DNA of 64,000 bases from Luteococcus sp038433135 (GCF_038433135.1 NZ_JBCDMV010000002.1:379428-443427); one strand, 5' to 3'; shown: positions 50,375-60,344, numbered from the stretch's first letter. Numbers and translations: made by a program. The notes: a model not told the origin generated them from the sequence alone.

Positions 50375-50668
50375 ATGTCCTTGTTCCAGACGGCAGTCTT
50401 TGCGGTCGCGGTGCTGTTGTCCGCAGTGGTCGGGGATCTGCTGCACAACTATGACTTGCCGAAGTGGTGGCACACGGTGGCCATCCTGGCGATGGCCGCT
50501 GCTGGTGCTTATCTGGCCAATGTCCTGCTGGTCACGGCCATGCTGGGGGCAGGGGTTGGCTGGCTCTTGATTGGCGGGGCCCATCTGGCTATGCAGCATT
50601 CAGAGCGACGCAGGGCCATGCACGAGCGGAAGGAACACCGTCACCGGCTCGGACGTCGGATTCCCTGA
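50375..50668 (+). CDS. small three-TM membrane protein
   Basis: 97 residues from ATG 50375; TAAGGT (50362-50367) ends 7 bases upstream, so leaderless. Helices: LFQTAVFAVAVLLSAVVGDL, WHTVAILAMAAAGAYLANVL, LVTAMLGAGVGWLLIGGAHL. A strongly basic His/Arg tail follows (RRRAMHERKEHRHRLGRR). No family recognised. Convergent with pmt, divergent from dppB. Confidence 0.6.
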   Translation: MSLFQTAVFAVAVLLSAVVGDLLHNYDLPKWWHTVAILAMAAAGAYLANVLLVTAMLGAGVGWLLIGGAHLAMQHSERRRAMHERKEHRHRLGRRIP

Positions 50669-50693
50669 GCCGTCGGCTGCGAGCGGTTCCCGC

Positions 50694-52304
50694 TCAGATC
50701 CATGAGCGGAACCACATCCGCAGCAGCCACGCCTTGCGGGTCAGCAGGCCGTCGGTGAGGATCGGGTAGATGAAGGCGAAGTTGGCGGCCACCAGGGCCA
50801 CCGCGCCGCCCGCGATCCACGCCCCGCGTTTGCGACGCGGGCTGTCGGCCGGGCCGATGATCCTGCCCAGCCAGAGCGCCAGGATGATCACGGTGAACGG
50901 GATGATGCAGATGGCGTAGAAGAAGAACAGCGGCCGGTCGGCGTACTTGAACCACGGCAGGTAGGTGCTCATCGCGGCGATGATCGGCAGCCCGAAGCGC
51001 CAGTCACGCCCGGCGATCCAGGCGACGATGCCGGCCAGCAGGGCCGCCAGGGCCAGCCACCACAGCACCGGGGTGCCGGCGCCGGAGATCACCCGCAGGC
51101 AGGTGTCGTTCACCGCCTGGCAGCCGTCGGTGCCCGGCTTGATGCCGTTGACCGCGTCGATCCCGATCGGCCGGTACATCACCAGCCAGCCCCATGGGTT
51201 CGCCTCGTAGACGTGGGTGGTGTCCTGCATCATCCCGGTGCCGGTGTGGAAGTCGTACATTTCCTTGTGGTAGTGGAAGAGCGAGGCCAGCGGGGCGCCG
51301 AAGACCTTCACCGTCCAGACATCTTGGTGGCTCGCGCCCCAGCCCCGGCTCCAGCCGCCGTGGCTGGTCAGCCAGCCCGTCCAGCAGGCCAGGTAGGTGG
51401 GCACGGCCACCACGACCAGATGGATGAAGGCGGGGATTCCGTCGCGCAGCAGCGACGCCCAGGAGCGACCCCCGGCGCCGGCCAGCCGCCGGGCTCCCAG
51501 ATCCCAGACCACCGACAGGATTCCCATGCTGGCCAGCACGAAGATCGAATTCCACTTCACCCCGCAGGCCAGGCCGAACATGATGCCCGCCAGCAGCCGC
51601 CATGGCCGGAACCACAACGCGGGGCCGAAGGCGCCATCCAGATCCCGCAGACCCTTCCGCTCCAGATGAGCCGCGAGCTTGTTGCGGAACCAGTCCCGAT
51701 CGGCCGCGACGCAGGCCACCGCGCTGACCAGGAAGAGCGCCTGGAAGATGTCCAGCAGACCGATCCGGCTCATGGTGAAGGCCAGCCCGTCCAGACTGAG
51801 CAGCACGCCGGCGATGGCGCCCACCAGCGTCGAACGTGACAGCCGTCGGGCCAGTCGGATGGTGACCAGCACCAGTAGGGTGCCCGCCACCAGCGAGCTG
51901 AACCGCCAGCCGAAGGAGTTCATTCCGAACAAGTGCTCGCCGACGGCGATCAGCCACTTGCCCAGCGGGGGGTGCACGATGAAGGACGGGTCGGGCGACC
52001 AGGAGTCGGTCATGCCCTGCGCGATGGCGTCGTTGATCTTGAGCTTCGGTGACCCGGGCTGGAACTTCGGCCAGCTGCCCTCATAGCCCAGGTGCAGCAT
52101 GGTCCAGGCGTCCTTGGGGTAGTAGGTCTCGTCGAAGACCAGGTTCTTGGGCCGGTCCAGGTGGATCAGCCGGATCACGAAGGCGAAGGCGGTGATTCCC
52201 AGGGTCACCAGCCAGCTGACCAGCCGGTCCGGGGGCGGGGCGTCGCGCAGCCTCGCAAGGGTGCTGTGCGGCGAGTCGTCGCGGACGGTGGTGGCTGGAG
52301 TCAC
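50694..52304 (-). CDS. pmt: protein O-mannosyltransferase
   Basis: 536 residues from GTG 52304; TAGGAT on this strand (52312-52317) lies 7 bases before it, so leaderless. A GT39 enzyme: VIRLIHLDRPKNLVFDETYY (catalytic DE in the first loop), FIVHPPLGKWLIAVGEHLFG, and GVKWNSIFVLASMGILSVVW. Transfers mannose from polyprenyl-phosphate-mannose to secreted proteins during Sec export. The Ser/Thr/Pro-rich linker proteins of this window (8511, 38533) are plausible substrates. Confidence 0.93.
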   Translation of the reverse strand: MTPATTVRDDSPHSTLARLRDAPPPDRLVSWLVTLGITAFAFVIRLIHLDRPKNLVFDETYYPKDAWTMLHLGYEGSWPKFQPGSPKLKINDAIAQGMTDSWSPDPSFIVHPPLGKWLIAVGEHLFGMNSFGWRFSSLVAGTLLVLVTIRLARRLSRSTLVGAIAGVLLSLDGLAFTMSRIGLLDIFQALFLVSAVACVAADRDWFRNKLAAHLERKGLRDLDGAFGPALWFRPWRLLAGIMFGLACGVKWNSIFVLASMGILSVVWDLGARRLAGAGGRSWASLLRDGIPAFIHLVVVAVPTYLACWTGWLTSHGGWSRGWGASHQDVWTVKVFGAPLASLFHYHKEMYDFHTGTGMMQDTTHVYEANPWGWLVMYRPIGIDAVNGIKPGTDGCQAVNDTCLRVISGAGTPVLWWLALAALLAGIVAWIAGRDWRFGLPIIAAMSTYLPWFKYADRPLFFFYAICIIPFTVIILALWLGRIIGPADSPRRKRGAWIAGGAVALVAANFAFIYPILTDGLLTRKAWLLRMWFRSWI

Positions 52305-52358
52305 GCACCACATCCTATGCAGTGGCTCCGGTTGGTGGCGGCGCGCGACAATGGGGCA

Positions 52359-53294
52359 ATGGACACCGCATCGCCCCAGCCCGACGAGCCGACCCAGGTG
52401 GACGGGCCCGACGCGTTCGACCAACCGGTTGACGCCCCGACGGCCCGCCAGTTGGAACCCGACGCGCAGGGCAGGGGGAGGGTGGTGCTGGCCGCCACGC
52501 CGATCGGTTCCAGCGTCGATGCGTCCGAGAACCTGCGCGCGGTGCTGACCGGCGCCGAGGTGATCGCCGCGGAGGACACCCGGCGGCTGCAGACCCTGCT
52601 GCGTCGCTTGGGGATCACCACCCAGGCCCGGGTAGTGAGCTATTTCGAGGGCAATGAGGCGGCCCGCACCCAGGAATTGCTGGCCGAGCTGCTGGCCGGG
52701 CGCAATGTGGTGGTGGCCACCGACGCGGGCATGCCGTCGGTCAGCGATCCGGGCTATCGCCTGGTGAGCGCCGCCGTCGCCGCCGGGCTGGAGGTCACCT
52801 GCGTGCCCGGCCCCAGCGCCGTGCTGACCGCCCTGGCGGTCTCCGGCCTGCCGGTGGACCGCTTCTGCTTCGAGGGTTTCCTGCCGCGTTCGGGTGGGCC
52901 GCGACGTCGACGGCTGGGCGAGTTGGCCGCTGAAGCCCGCACCATGGTCTTCTTCGAGGCCCCGCACCGGCTGGCCGACTTCCTCGCCGACTGCGCCGCC
53001 GCCCTGGGCGATGATCGCCCCGCGGCGGTCTGCCGGGAGCTCACCAAGCCCTATGAGGAGGTCAAGCGGGGTGGGTTGGCCGAGTTGGCCGCATGGGCGG
53101 TGGAGCACGCCCGCGGGGAGATCTGCGTCGTGGTGCAGGGCGCCCCGGAACGCGACGGTGCACAGGACGCGCTGGCGCTGGTGCAGCGCCGGATCGCCGA
53201 CGGGGAGAAGCTGTCCGCCGCCGTCGCCGAGGTGGCCAAGCTGACCGGCGCCAACAAGAAGCAGCTCTACCAGGCGGCGCTGGACGCCCGCTGA
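52359..53294 (+). CDS. rsmI: 16S rRNA (cytidine1402-2'-O)-methyltransferase
   Basis: 311 residues from ATG 52359 (GACAAT, a weak -10, 6 bases upstream). After a 45-residue acidic N-tail, the tetrapyrrole-methylase-type fold: VVLAATPIGSSVDASENLRA, VIAAEDTRRLQTLLRRLGI, VVVATDAGMPSVSDPGYRLV and ALAVSGLPVDRFCFEGFLPR. Methylates C1402 of 16S rRNA with SAM. Divergent from pmt, tandem with tatD and rsmA. Confidence 0.93.
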   Translation: MDTASPQPDEPTQVDGPDAFDQPVDAPTARQLEPDAQGRGRVVLAATPIGSSVDASENLRAVLTGAEVIAAEDTRRLQTLLRRLGITTQARVVSYFEGNEAARTQELLAELLAGRNVVVATDAGMPSVSDPGYRLVSAAVAAGLEVTCVPGPSAVLTALAVSGLPVDRFCFEGFLPRSGGPRRRRLGELAAEARTMVFFEAPHRLADFLADCAAALGDDRPAAVCRELTKPYEEVKRGGLAELAAWAVEHARGEICVVVQGAPERDGAQDALALVQRRIADGEKLSAAVAEVAKLTGANKKQLYQAALDAR

Positions 53295-53304
53295 GTGGGA
53301 GAGA

Positions 53305-54198
53305 ATGGACCCCATGGACATCCCCGCCCGGCTCGCCGAGCTCAAACTCCCTCCCTTGCCGGAGCCGTTGCCGCACCCCACCGTCGATTCGCACACCCAT
53401 CTGGACTCCACCCGGGAGTACTCGGGGCTGCCGGTGGAGCTGAACCTGGCCGCCGCTGCCGCCGTCGGGATCGACCGGGTGGTGGAGGTAGGCTGCGACG
53501 TCGACTCGTCGCGGATCGCGGTGGAGCTGGCCGCCAAGTACCCGCAGGTGGTGGCGGCCGTCGCGATGCATCCCAATGACGCCGCGCGCAGCACGACGCT
53601 GGAGGCGGACATCGCCGCGATCGACCAGCTGGCCGGCGCCGGCGACCACGTCCGCGCCATCGGCGAGACGGGCCTGGACCACTACCGCACCACCGACGAA
53701 GCGCTGCACGCGGTGCAGGAGCAGAGCTTCGTCGCGCACATCGACATCGCCCGCCGGCACGGCAAGACGCTGGTGATCCACCACCGCGACGCCCACTCCG
53801 ACCTGCTGCGCGTCCTGGACGAACAGGAGCTGCCGGAGCGCACCGTGATGCACTGCTTCAGCGGCGACGCGGATCTTGCCCGCGCCTGCCTGGCCCACGA
53901 CGATGCCGAGCACGGCATGTGGCTGAGCTTTCCCGGCGTGATCACCTACAAGAACGCGCCCTACCTCTCCGAGGCGCTGAAGGTCACCCCGCTGGAGCGC
54001 GTGCTGACCGAGACCGACGCCCCCTACCTGACGCCGGTGCCGGCCCGGGGCAAGGCCAATGCCCCCTATCTGGTGCCGCACACCGTGCGCTTCATGGCCG
54101 AGGTGCTCGACGTCGACGTCGCCGCGTTGTGCCGACGGCTGCGCACCAACACCTTCGAGGCCTTCGGCGGCAGCTGGGGAGAGGATCAGGATGCCTGA
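53305..54198 (+). CDS. tatD: TatD-family DNase
   Basis: 297 residues from ATG 53305 (GGGAGAG just upstream; ATG 53314 is an alternative start). Metal motifs VDSHTHLDS, IGETGLDHYR, VIHHRDAHSD, MHCFSGD and LTETDAPYLTPVP are all present. A 3'-5' exonuclease or quality-control nuclease. 10 bp after rsmI and overlapping rsmA, so one transcript. Confidence 0.92.
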   Translation: MDPMDIPARLAELKLPPLPEPLPHPTVDSHTHLDSTREYSGLPVELNLAAAAAVGIDRVVEVGCDVDSSRIAVELAAKYPQVVAAVAMHPNDAARSTTLEADIAAIDQLAGAGDHVRAIGETGLDHYRTTDEALHAVQEQSFVAHIDIARRHGKTLVIHHRDAHSDLLRVLDEQELPERTVMHCFSGDADLARACLAHDDAEHGMWLSFPGVITYKNAPYLSEALKVTPLERVLTETDAPYLTPVPARGKANAPYLVPHTVRFMAEVLDVDVAALCRRLRTNTFEAFGGSWGEDQDA

Positions 54199-55042
54199 AA
54201 CCGGACTGCTCGACCCGCGCTCGGTGCGCGCCCTGGCCGCGGAGCTGGACCTCAAGCCCACCAAGCAGCGCGGCCAGAACTTCGTGATCGACCCCAACAC
54301 CGTGCGTCGGATCGTCTCCTTCTCCGCGGTCGGCGCCGACGACGTGGTGCTGGAGGTGGGTCCCGGGCTGGGCTCGCTGACCCTGGGGCTGCTGGAGACC
54401 GGCGCCGCCGTCACCGCCATCGAGATCGACGAGAAGCTGGCGCCCCGGCTCGCGCAGACGGTTGCCGAGCGGATGCCGGAAGCAAGCGGCCGGATGGCCG
54501 TCGTGCATTCCGACGCGCTGCAGGTCAACGAGCTCGACGGTGATCGGGTGACCGCCCTGGTGGCCAACCTGCCCTACAACGTCAGCGTGCCAGTGCTGCT
54601 GCACCTGCTGGAGCGCTTCGAGAGCTGGCGCACCGGCCTGGTGATGGTGCAGCTGGAGGTGTGCGACCGGCTGGTGGCCACCCCCGGCAGCAAGATCTAC
54701 GGCGTTCCCAGCGTGAAGATGGCCTGGTATGCCGAGGCCACCCGGGTGGGGACCGTGCCGCCGAAGGTCTTCTGGCCGGTGCCGAATGTGGATTCCGGGC
54801 TGGTGCGGATCATCCGTCGCGACCCGCCGGTGACCACCGCCACCCGGGAACAGGTCTTTGCCGTGGTGGATGCGGCCTTCGCCCAGCGACGCAAGATGCT
54901 GCGCGCCGCCCTGGCCGGGATCTGCGGTTCCTCGGCCGCGGCCAGCGAGGTGCTGGTGGCCGCCGACGTCGATCCGCAGGCGCGTGGCGAGGTGCTGACG
55001 ATCGAGGACTTCGCCCGGATCGCGGAACAGCTGAACGCCTGA
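54191..55042 (+). CDS. rsmA: 16S rRNA dimethyladenosine transferase
   Basis: 283 residues from ATG 54191, overlapping tatD. KPTKQRGQNFVIDPNTVRRI, motif I VLEVGPGLGSLTLGLLETG, IEIDEKLAPRLA, and the NLPYNVSVPVLLHLLE motif IV. Dimethylates A1518 and A1519 of 16S rRNA late in small-subunit assembly (KsgA). Confidence 0.95.
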   Translation: MPETGLLDPRSVRALAAELDLKPTKQRGQNFVIDPNTVRRIVSFSAVGADDVVLEVGPGLGSLTLGLLETGAAVTAIEIDEKLAPRLAQTVAERMPEASGRMAVVHSDALQVNELDGDRVTALVANLPYNVSVPVLLHLLERFESWRTGLVMVQLEVCDRLVATPGSKIYGVPSVKMAWYAEATRVGTVPPKVFWPVPNVDSGLVRIIRRDPPVTTATREQVFAVVDAAFAQRRKMLRAALAGICGSSAAASEVLVAADVDPQARGEVLTIEDFARIAEQLNA

Positions 55043-55150
55043 TCAGCTTTCGGTTGAACGGTTGACGGCCTTGTCGCGCCCGGTTGCGGGGGATGATGTT
55101 TGCCCGGGGTGGGGGTGCGAGCCGGGCGGATCTGGGCTAGGTTCGCAGCC

Positions 55151-56101
55151 GTGGAAGCAACACGTCGAACGTCTGTGACGGACCAGACCCAGAGCGTGCG
55201 GGTCCGGGTGCCCGCCAAGGTGAATCTCGCCCTGTGCGTCGGTCCGGTCGGCGCCGACGGCTACCACCCGCTGGGCACCGTCTTCCACGCTGTCAGCCTG
55301 TTCGACGAGGTGCTGGCCAAGCCGGGGGAGCCCGGTCAGGTGCTGCTCACCGCCTCCGGTGAGGGGCTGGCAGATGTTCCCGTCGACGACAGCAACCTGG
55401 CCTGTCGCGCGGCCCGGCTGCTGGCCGAACGCCACGGCAGCCCCCAGCTGGGGGTCCGGCTGCACCTGAAGAAGCAGATTCCGGTGGCGGGTGGCATGGC
55501 CGGCGGTTCGGCCGACTGCGCCGGGGCGCTGCTGGCCTGCTCCATGCTGTGGGATCTGGACACCACCCCCGACGACCTGCATGATCTGGCCGCCGAGCTC
55601 GGCTCGGATGCCCCCTTCCCGCTGATGGGCGGCAATGCGATCGGCACCGGCCGCGGCGACCAGCTGGTGCCGATGATCAGCCGCGGCAGCTACCACTGGG
55701 TCCTTGCCTTCGCCCACGACGGACTCTCCACCCCCGCGGTCTTCCGGCGCTTCGACGAGTTGGCCACCCGGCCCGGAGCCCCCACCCCGAGCACCACCAT
55801 CCCCAGTGAGGTCTCCGCCGCCCTGGCCACCGGCAATGCCGTGCGGCTGGGCCAGGCGCTGCGCAATGACCTGCAGGCCGCCGCCATCGACCTGCGCCCG
55901 GAACTGGCCCAGACTCTGCAGGCCGGCCTCGACGCCGGTGCGCTCGGCGCGATGGTCTCCGGCTCCGGCCCCACCTGCGCCTTCCTGGCCGCCGACGAGT
56001 CCGCGGCGATGGACCTCAGCTCGGCGCTGGCCAAGCTGCCCAGCGTGCGGACCACCCGTCGCGCCACCGGCCCTGTGCCCGGCGCCACCATCATGGGCTG
56101 A
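55151..56101 (+). CDS. ispE: 4-diphosphocytidyl-2-C-methyl-D-erythritol kinase
   Basis: 316 residues from GTG 55151; TAGGTT (55138-55143) lies 7 bases upstream, so leaderless. GHMP kinase: VRVPAKVNLALCVGPVGADG, ATP loop PVAGGMAGGSADCAGALLA, and C-terminal GALGAMVSGSGPTCAFLA. ATP-dependent step of the MEP isoprenoid pathway. Follows rsmA as in most actinobacteria, but with its own start signal. Confidence 0.93.
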   Translation: MEATRRTSVTDQTQSVRVRVPAKVNLALCVGPVGADGYHPLGTVFHAVSLFDEVLAKPGEPGQVLLTASGEGLADVPVDDSNLACRAARLLAERHGSPQLGVRLHLKKQIPVAGGMAGGSADCAGALLACSMLWDLDTTPDDLHDLAAELGSDAPFPLMGGNAIGTGRGDQLVPMISRGSYHWVLAFAHDGLSTPAVFRRFDELATRPGAPTPSTTIPSEVSAALATGNAVRLGQALRNDLQAAAIDLRPELAQTLQAGLDAGALGAMVSGSGPTCAFLAADESAAMDLSSALAKLPSVRTTRRATGPVPGATIMG

Positions 56102-56182
56102 AGCCCCCCGGGATTGGCGGGGCAACAGCACGGCGTCGCCCCGGGCAAGCGGACGGGCCCGCCGGTCTGCTTTCATGTGCCT

Positions 56183-56722
56183 ATGACCAGCCAGAGCCTC
56201 CCCGAGCCAACGGACACCGCCAACCACGACGAGGTGGACGAGCTGGTGGCGGCCTGGCGACGGGAACGCTCCGACCTGCCGGTGGATCCGATGCACATCT
56301 GGTCACGAATCCTGCGGCTGGCGGTGCACCTGGACGGGGCGCGACGGGTGGCGCACGCCCAGCACGGGCTGGAGGGCTGGGAATTCGACGTGCTGGCGGC
56401 GCTGCGCAAGGAGGGCGCCCCCTACACGATGAGCCCGGGGCAGTTGCTGAAGCAGACCCACGTCACCTCCGGCACCATGACCAATCGGGTGGATCGGTTG
56501 GTGACCCGTGGCTTCGTCCGGCGCCAGGCCGATCCGAATGACGGCCGGGTGGTGCGCGTCGTGCTCACCGACGACGGCAAGGAAGCGGTCGACGCCGCCC
56601 TGGAGGCCCTGCTGGAGGCTGAGGAGGCACTGCTCTCCCACCTGGACCCCGAGCGACGCGAGCGCCTGGCCGACGCGCTGCGCGGGCTGCTGCTGGCTCA
56701 GGAGGAGAGAACCGAGGGGTAA
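56183..56722 (+). CDS. MarR-family regulator
   Basis: 179 residues from ATG 56183. Winged helix: GLEGWEFDVLAALRKEGAPY, SPGQLLKQTHVTSGTMTNRV, DRLVTRGFVRRQADPNDGRV, and the C-terminal dimerisation helix. Target unknown; it may control dedA just downstream. No SD seen. Confidence 0.88.
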   Translation: MTSQSLPEPTDTANHDEVDELVAAWRRERSDLPVDPMHIWSRILRLAVHLDGARRVAHAQHGLEGWEFDVLAALRKEGAPYTMSPGQLLKQTHVTSGTMTNRVDRLVTRGFVRRQADPNDGRVVRVVLTDDGKEAVDAALEALLEAEEALLSHLDPERRERLADALRGLLLAQEERTEG

Positions 56723-56807
56723 TTCCCCACGCTGCCTTCTCAGGGGACGCTTGGGTGGCTTGGCTAGCGTGTCCTGTGGCCGACAATTCATCAACGAACG
56801 GATTGCC

Positions 56808-57527
56808 TTGACCACGCTGAGCCTCACCGGAACCACCGGGCCGATTCCCCTGCAGACCAACATCTTCGGTCAGCTGATGAGCTGGCTGGAGGGCCTGATG
56901 ATCACCATCGGCGCCCCCGGCGCGGCGTTGGCGGTCTTCCTGGAGAATGTCTTTCCCCCGATCCCCAGCGAGGTGATCCTTCCCCTGGCCGGCTTCGCCG
57001 CGGCGAACGGGCACTTCGGCTTGGTGGAGGCGATCCTGTGGACCACTGCCGGGTCCGTCGCGGGAGCCTGGCTGCTCTACGGGGTGGGCCAGACGCTGGG
57101 CGTGGCGCGGTTGAAGGCGATCGCCGGGCGCCTGCCGCTGACCGATCCGCATGACATCGACGTCGCGATGGGCTGGTTCGAGCGACACGGCGGCAAGGCC
57201 GTCTTCTTCGGGCGGATGATCCCCGGGGTGCGCTCGCTGATCTCGATCCCGGCCGGTCTGCACCGGATGCAGCCGGTGGCCTTCACGCTCTACTCGGTGC
57301 TGGGCAGCCTGGCCTGGAATGCCCTGCTGATCCTGGCCGGGCACCAGCTTGGCGCGCACTGGGGTCGGGTCGAGGGCTGGGTGGCCGGCGTCCAGGACGT
57401 GGTGATGGTGCTGCTGCTGGCCGCGGCGGCGTGGTTCGTGGTCCGTCGGGTCCGTGCACGACGCGCACAACGTGCAGTCGGGCAGCCCCGCGCCACCGAG
57501 CGGGAGCGGGAGTTGGCCGACGCCTGA
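56808..57527 (+). CDS. DedA-family membrane protein
   Basis: 239 residues from TTG 56808, with GTG 56769 as an alternative; TAGCGT (56765-56770) upstream fits a promoter. Motifs: LENVFPPIPSEVILPLAGFA, AGSVAGAWLLYGVGQTLGV, FFGRMIPGVRSLISIPAGLH and LGSLAWNALLILAGHQLG. Polyprenyl-phosphate/phospholipid flippase family. The basic tail (RRVRARRAQRAVG) is cytoplasmic. Confidence 0.85.
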   Translation: MTTLSLTGTTGPIPLQTNIFGQLMSWLEGLMITIGAPGAALAVFLENVFPPIPSEVILPLAGFAAANGHFGLVEAILWTTAGSVAGAWLLYGVGQTLGVARLKAIAGRLPLTDPHDIDVAMGWFERHGGKAVFFGRMIPGVRSLISIPAGLHRMQPVAFTLYSVLGSLAWNALLILAGHQLGAHWGRVEGWVAGVQDVVMVLLLAAAAWFVVRRVRARRAQRAVGQPRATERERELADA

Positions 57528-57593
57528 CACGCCTGGCGTACAGCTCGTCGGTGCGGGGCCCTCGCGCGTCCCCGCACCGGTAGGCTCGCCCCT

Positions 57594-58907
57594 GTGACCG
57601 AACCACTCACCGTCCTCGTCGTCGGATCAGGCGGCCGCGAGCATGCGCTCGCCCTGGCCATCAGCAAGGATCCCTCAGTCAGCGCCGTGCACGTTGCCCC
57701 CGGCAATCCCGGCACCGCGGCCTTCGCCACCAACCACCCTGTGGACCAGAACGATGGCGCGGCCGTCGCCGCACTGGCCACCGAGCTGGGTGCCAACCTG
57801 GTGGTCGTCGGGCCCGAGGCCCCGCTGGTTGCCGGTGTGGCCGACGCGGTGCGCGAGGTGGGCATCGCCTGTTTCGGCCCCGGCCGGGTGGCCGCCCAGC
57901 TGGAGGGCTCCAAGGCCTTCGCCAAGGAGGTGATGGCCGCCGCGGGCGTGCCCACCGCCGCCGCGCGCGTGTGCACCACCCAGGAGGAGATCGAGGCCGC
58001 GTTGGACGAGTTCGGCGCCACCGGTCGGAGCGACTCTGGAGCGCAGCTTCCCTTCGTGGTCAAGGACGACGGGCTGGCCGCCGGCAAGGGCGTGGTGGTC
58101 ACCGACGACCGCGAGGAGGCCCTGCAACATGCGCTGGCCTGTGACCGCGTCGTGATCGAGGAATTCCTGGACGGCCCGGAGGTCAGCCTGTTCGCCATCT
58201 GCGACGGCACCACCAGCCGGCCGATGCAGCCCGCGCAGGACTTCAAGCGCGTGGGTGACGACGACCAGGGCCCGAACACCGGCGGCATGGGTGCCTACAC
58301 CCCGCTGCCCTGGGCGCCGGCCGACATCGTCGAGCAGGTGGACCGGCTGGTGATCCAGCCCACCCTGGCGGAGATGGATCGCCGTGGCGCCCCCTTCACC
58401 GGCCTGCTCTATGCCGGGCTGGCGCTGACCAGCAAGGGAATCCGGGTGGTGGAGTTCAACGTCCGCTTCGGTGACCCGGAGACCCAGGCCCTGCTGGCCC
58501 GGCTCAAGACCCCGCTGGGGCAGCTGCTGTACGCCGCCGCCACCGGCGTACTGGCGCAGACCCCCGCGCTGGAATGGGGCAGTGGCGCCGCCGTCGTCGT
58601 GGTGATGGCCGCCAATGGTTACCCGGCGAGCGCCGAGGTGGGTGGGCAGATCATCCTGGCCACCGACACCCAGGCCGCGCACACCATCCAGGCCGGCACC
58701 GCCGAGCTGGACGACGGCACCCTGGTGGCCAATGGCGGCCGGGTACTGGGCATCGTCGGCACCGGCGATGACCTGACCGCCGCCCGCCAGGCCGCCTACG
58801 CCCAGGTGGCGGCCACGGACTTCGCGTCGGGCTTCAACCGCACCGACATTGCCCTCAAGGCATCCCAGAACAAGATCAACCACACCGCACCCACCACGGA
58901 GAACTGA
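57594..58907 (+). CDS. purD: phosphoribosylamine-glycine ligase
   Basis: 437 residues from GTG 57594; TAGGCT (57581-57586) lies 7 bases upstream, so leaderless. VLVVGSGGREHALALAISKD, FGPGRVAAQLEGSKAFAKEV, FVVKDDGLAAGKGVVVTDD, and GFNVILR-like absent but RFGDPETQALLARLKTPL present, typical of GARS. Second step of purine synthesis. ATG of purB follows its TGA directly. Confidence 0.96.
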   Translation: MTEPLTVLVVGSGGREHALALAISKDPSVSAVHVAPGNPGTAAFATNHPVDQNDGAAVAALATELGANLVVVGPEAPLVAGVADAVREVGIACFGPGRVAAQLEGSKAFAKEVMAAAGVPTAAARVCTTQEEIEAALDEFGATGRSDSGAQLPFVVKDDGLAAGKGVVVTDDREEALQHALACDRVVIEEFLDGPEVSLFAICDGTTSRPMQPAQDFKRVGDDDQGPNTGGMGAYTPLPWAPADIVEQVDRLVIQPTLAEMDRRGAPFTGLLYAGLALTSKGIRVVEFNVRFGDPETQALLARLKTPLGQLLYAAATGVLAQTPALEWGSGAAVVVVMAANGYPASAEVGGQIILATDTQAAHTIQAGTAELDDGTLVANGGRVLGIVGTGDDLTAARQAAYAQVAATDFASGFNRTDIALKASQNKINHTAPTTEN

Positions 58908-60344
58908 ATGAGCGCCGTCCCCAATGTGTTGGCCAACCGCTACGCCTCGCAGGCCATGCGGGAGATCTGGTCGCCCGAGAACAAGATCAGGTTGGAGCGA
59001 CGGTTGTGGATCGCCGTGCTGGAGGCCCAGCGTGATCTTGGGGTTTCCTTCGGCGACGACAACTCGCAGGCCGTGATCGACGCCTACCAGGCCAAGATCG
59101 ACGAGGTGGATCGGGGCTCCATCGACGCCCGGGAGCGGATCACCAAGCATGACGTGAAGGCCCGGATCGAGGAGTTCAACGATCTGGCCGGTTACGAGCA
59201 CATCCACAAGGGGATGACGAGCCGGGACCTGACCGAGAATGTGGAACAGCACCAGGTGCTGGCCAGCCTGCAGCTGGTGCGGGAGCGGATCATCACGGCC
59301 TTGGCGATGACCGCGGACCTGGCCGTGCAGTACACGGACCAGGCCATCACCGGCCGTTCGCACAATGTGGCCGCGCAGGTCACCACCCTGGGCAAGCGCT
59401 TCGCATCGGCCGTCGACGAGATGCTGGTTGCCCATGCCCGCGTCGACGAGCTGATCAAGCGCTACCCGGGCCGCGGGATCAAGGGCCCGATGGGCACCGC
59501 GCAGGACATGCTGGACCTGCTGGACGGCGACACTGCCAAGCTGGCCGAGCTGGAATCCCGCGTCACCCAGAGCCTCGGTTTCGCGTCGGTGTTGGATTCG
59601 GTGGGTCAGGTCTACCCGCGCAGCCTGGACTTCGATGCGGTCAGCGCGCTCTACCAGACCTCCGCCGGGCCCAGCAGCCTGTGCACCACCCTGCGCCTGA
59701 TGGCCGGCAATGAGCTGGTCACCGAGGGCTTCAAGCCCGGTCAGGTGGGCAGCTCCGCCATGCCGCACAAGATGAATGCCCGCTCCTGCGAGCGGGTCAA
59801 CGGTTTCAACGTGATCCTGCGCGGCTACGTCGCCATGACCGAGGGCCTGTCCGGTGTGCAGTGGAATGAGGGCGACGTCAGCTGCTCGGTGGTGCGCCGG
59901 ATCGCGCTGCCCGACGCCTTCTTCGCGCTCGACGGCATGTTCGAGACCTTCCTCACCATCCTGGCCGACTTCGGTGCCTTCCCGGCCGTGATCGAGGCCG
60001 AGCTGGAGCGCTACCTGCCCTTCCTCACCACGACGAAGGTGCTGATGGCCGCGGTCCGCAAGGGCGTCGGCCGCGAGGACGCGCACGAGGCGATCAAGAC
60101 GAATGCAGTCAACGTCGCGCTGGAGATGCGTGAGCAGGGGCTGCGCACCAATGACCTGTTCGACCGGCTGGCCCGGGAGTCGTCGCTGGGCCTGACCCGG
60201 GAAGAGCTGGAGGCGCTGGTCAGCCAGCCCCTGGAGCTCACCGGAGACGCCGGGAACCAGGTCACCCGGGTGGCGGCCCGGGTGCAGGAGCTGGTGGCGG
60301 CCAATCCCGAGGCCGCCGCCTACCGCCCCGGCTCCGTCCTCTGA
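58908..60344 (+). CDS. purB: adenylosuccinate lyase
   Basis: 478 residues, starting at the base after the purD stop. Fumarase/ASL fold: EHIHKGMTSRDLTENVEQHQ, PGRGIKGPMGTAQDMLDLLD, and the signature loop GSSAMPHKMNARSCERVNGF with the catalytic Ser. Acts twice: on SAICAR and on adenylosuccinate. It is the long actinobacterial form. Operon purD-purB. Confidence 0.96.
   Translation: MSAVPNVLANRYASQAMREIWSPENKIRLERRLWIAVLEAQRDLGVSFGDDNSQAVIDAYQAKIDEVDRGSIDARERITKHDVKARIEEFNDLAGYEHIHKGMTSRDLTENVEQHQVLASLQLVRERIITALAMTADLAVQYTDQAITGRSHNVAAQVTTLGKRFASAVDEMLVAHARVDELIKRYPGRGIKGPMGTAQDMLDLLDGDTAKLAELESRVTQSLGFASVLDSVGQVYPRSLDFDAVSALYQTSAGPSSLCTTLRLMAGNELVTEGFKPGQVGSSAMPHKMNARSCERVNGFNVILRGYVAMTEGLSGVQWNEGDVSCSVVRRIALPDAFFALDGMFETFLTILADFGAFPAVIEAELERYLPFLTTTKVLMAAVRKGVGREDAHEAIKTNAVNVALEMREQGLRTNDLFDRLARESSLGLTREELEALVSQPLELTGDAGNQVTRVAARVQELVAANPEAAAYRPGSVL

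Noticed and set aside
52305..53660. Upstream continuation of the pmt frame
   Set aside because: Antisense to rsmI; the leaderless GTG at 52304 explains the start.
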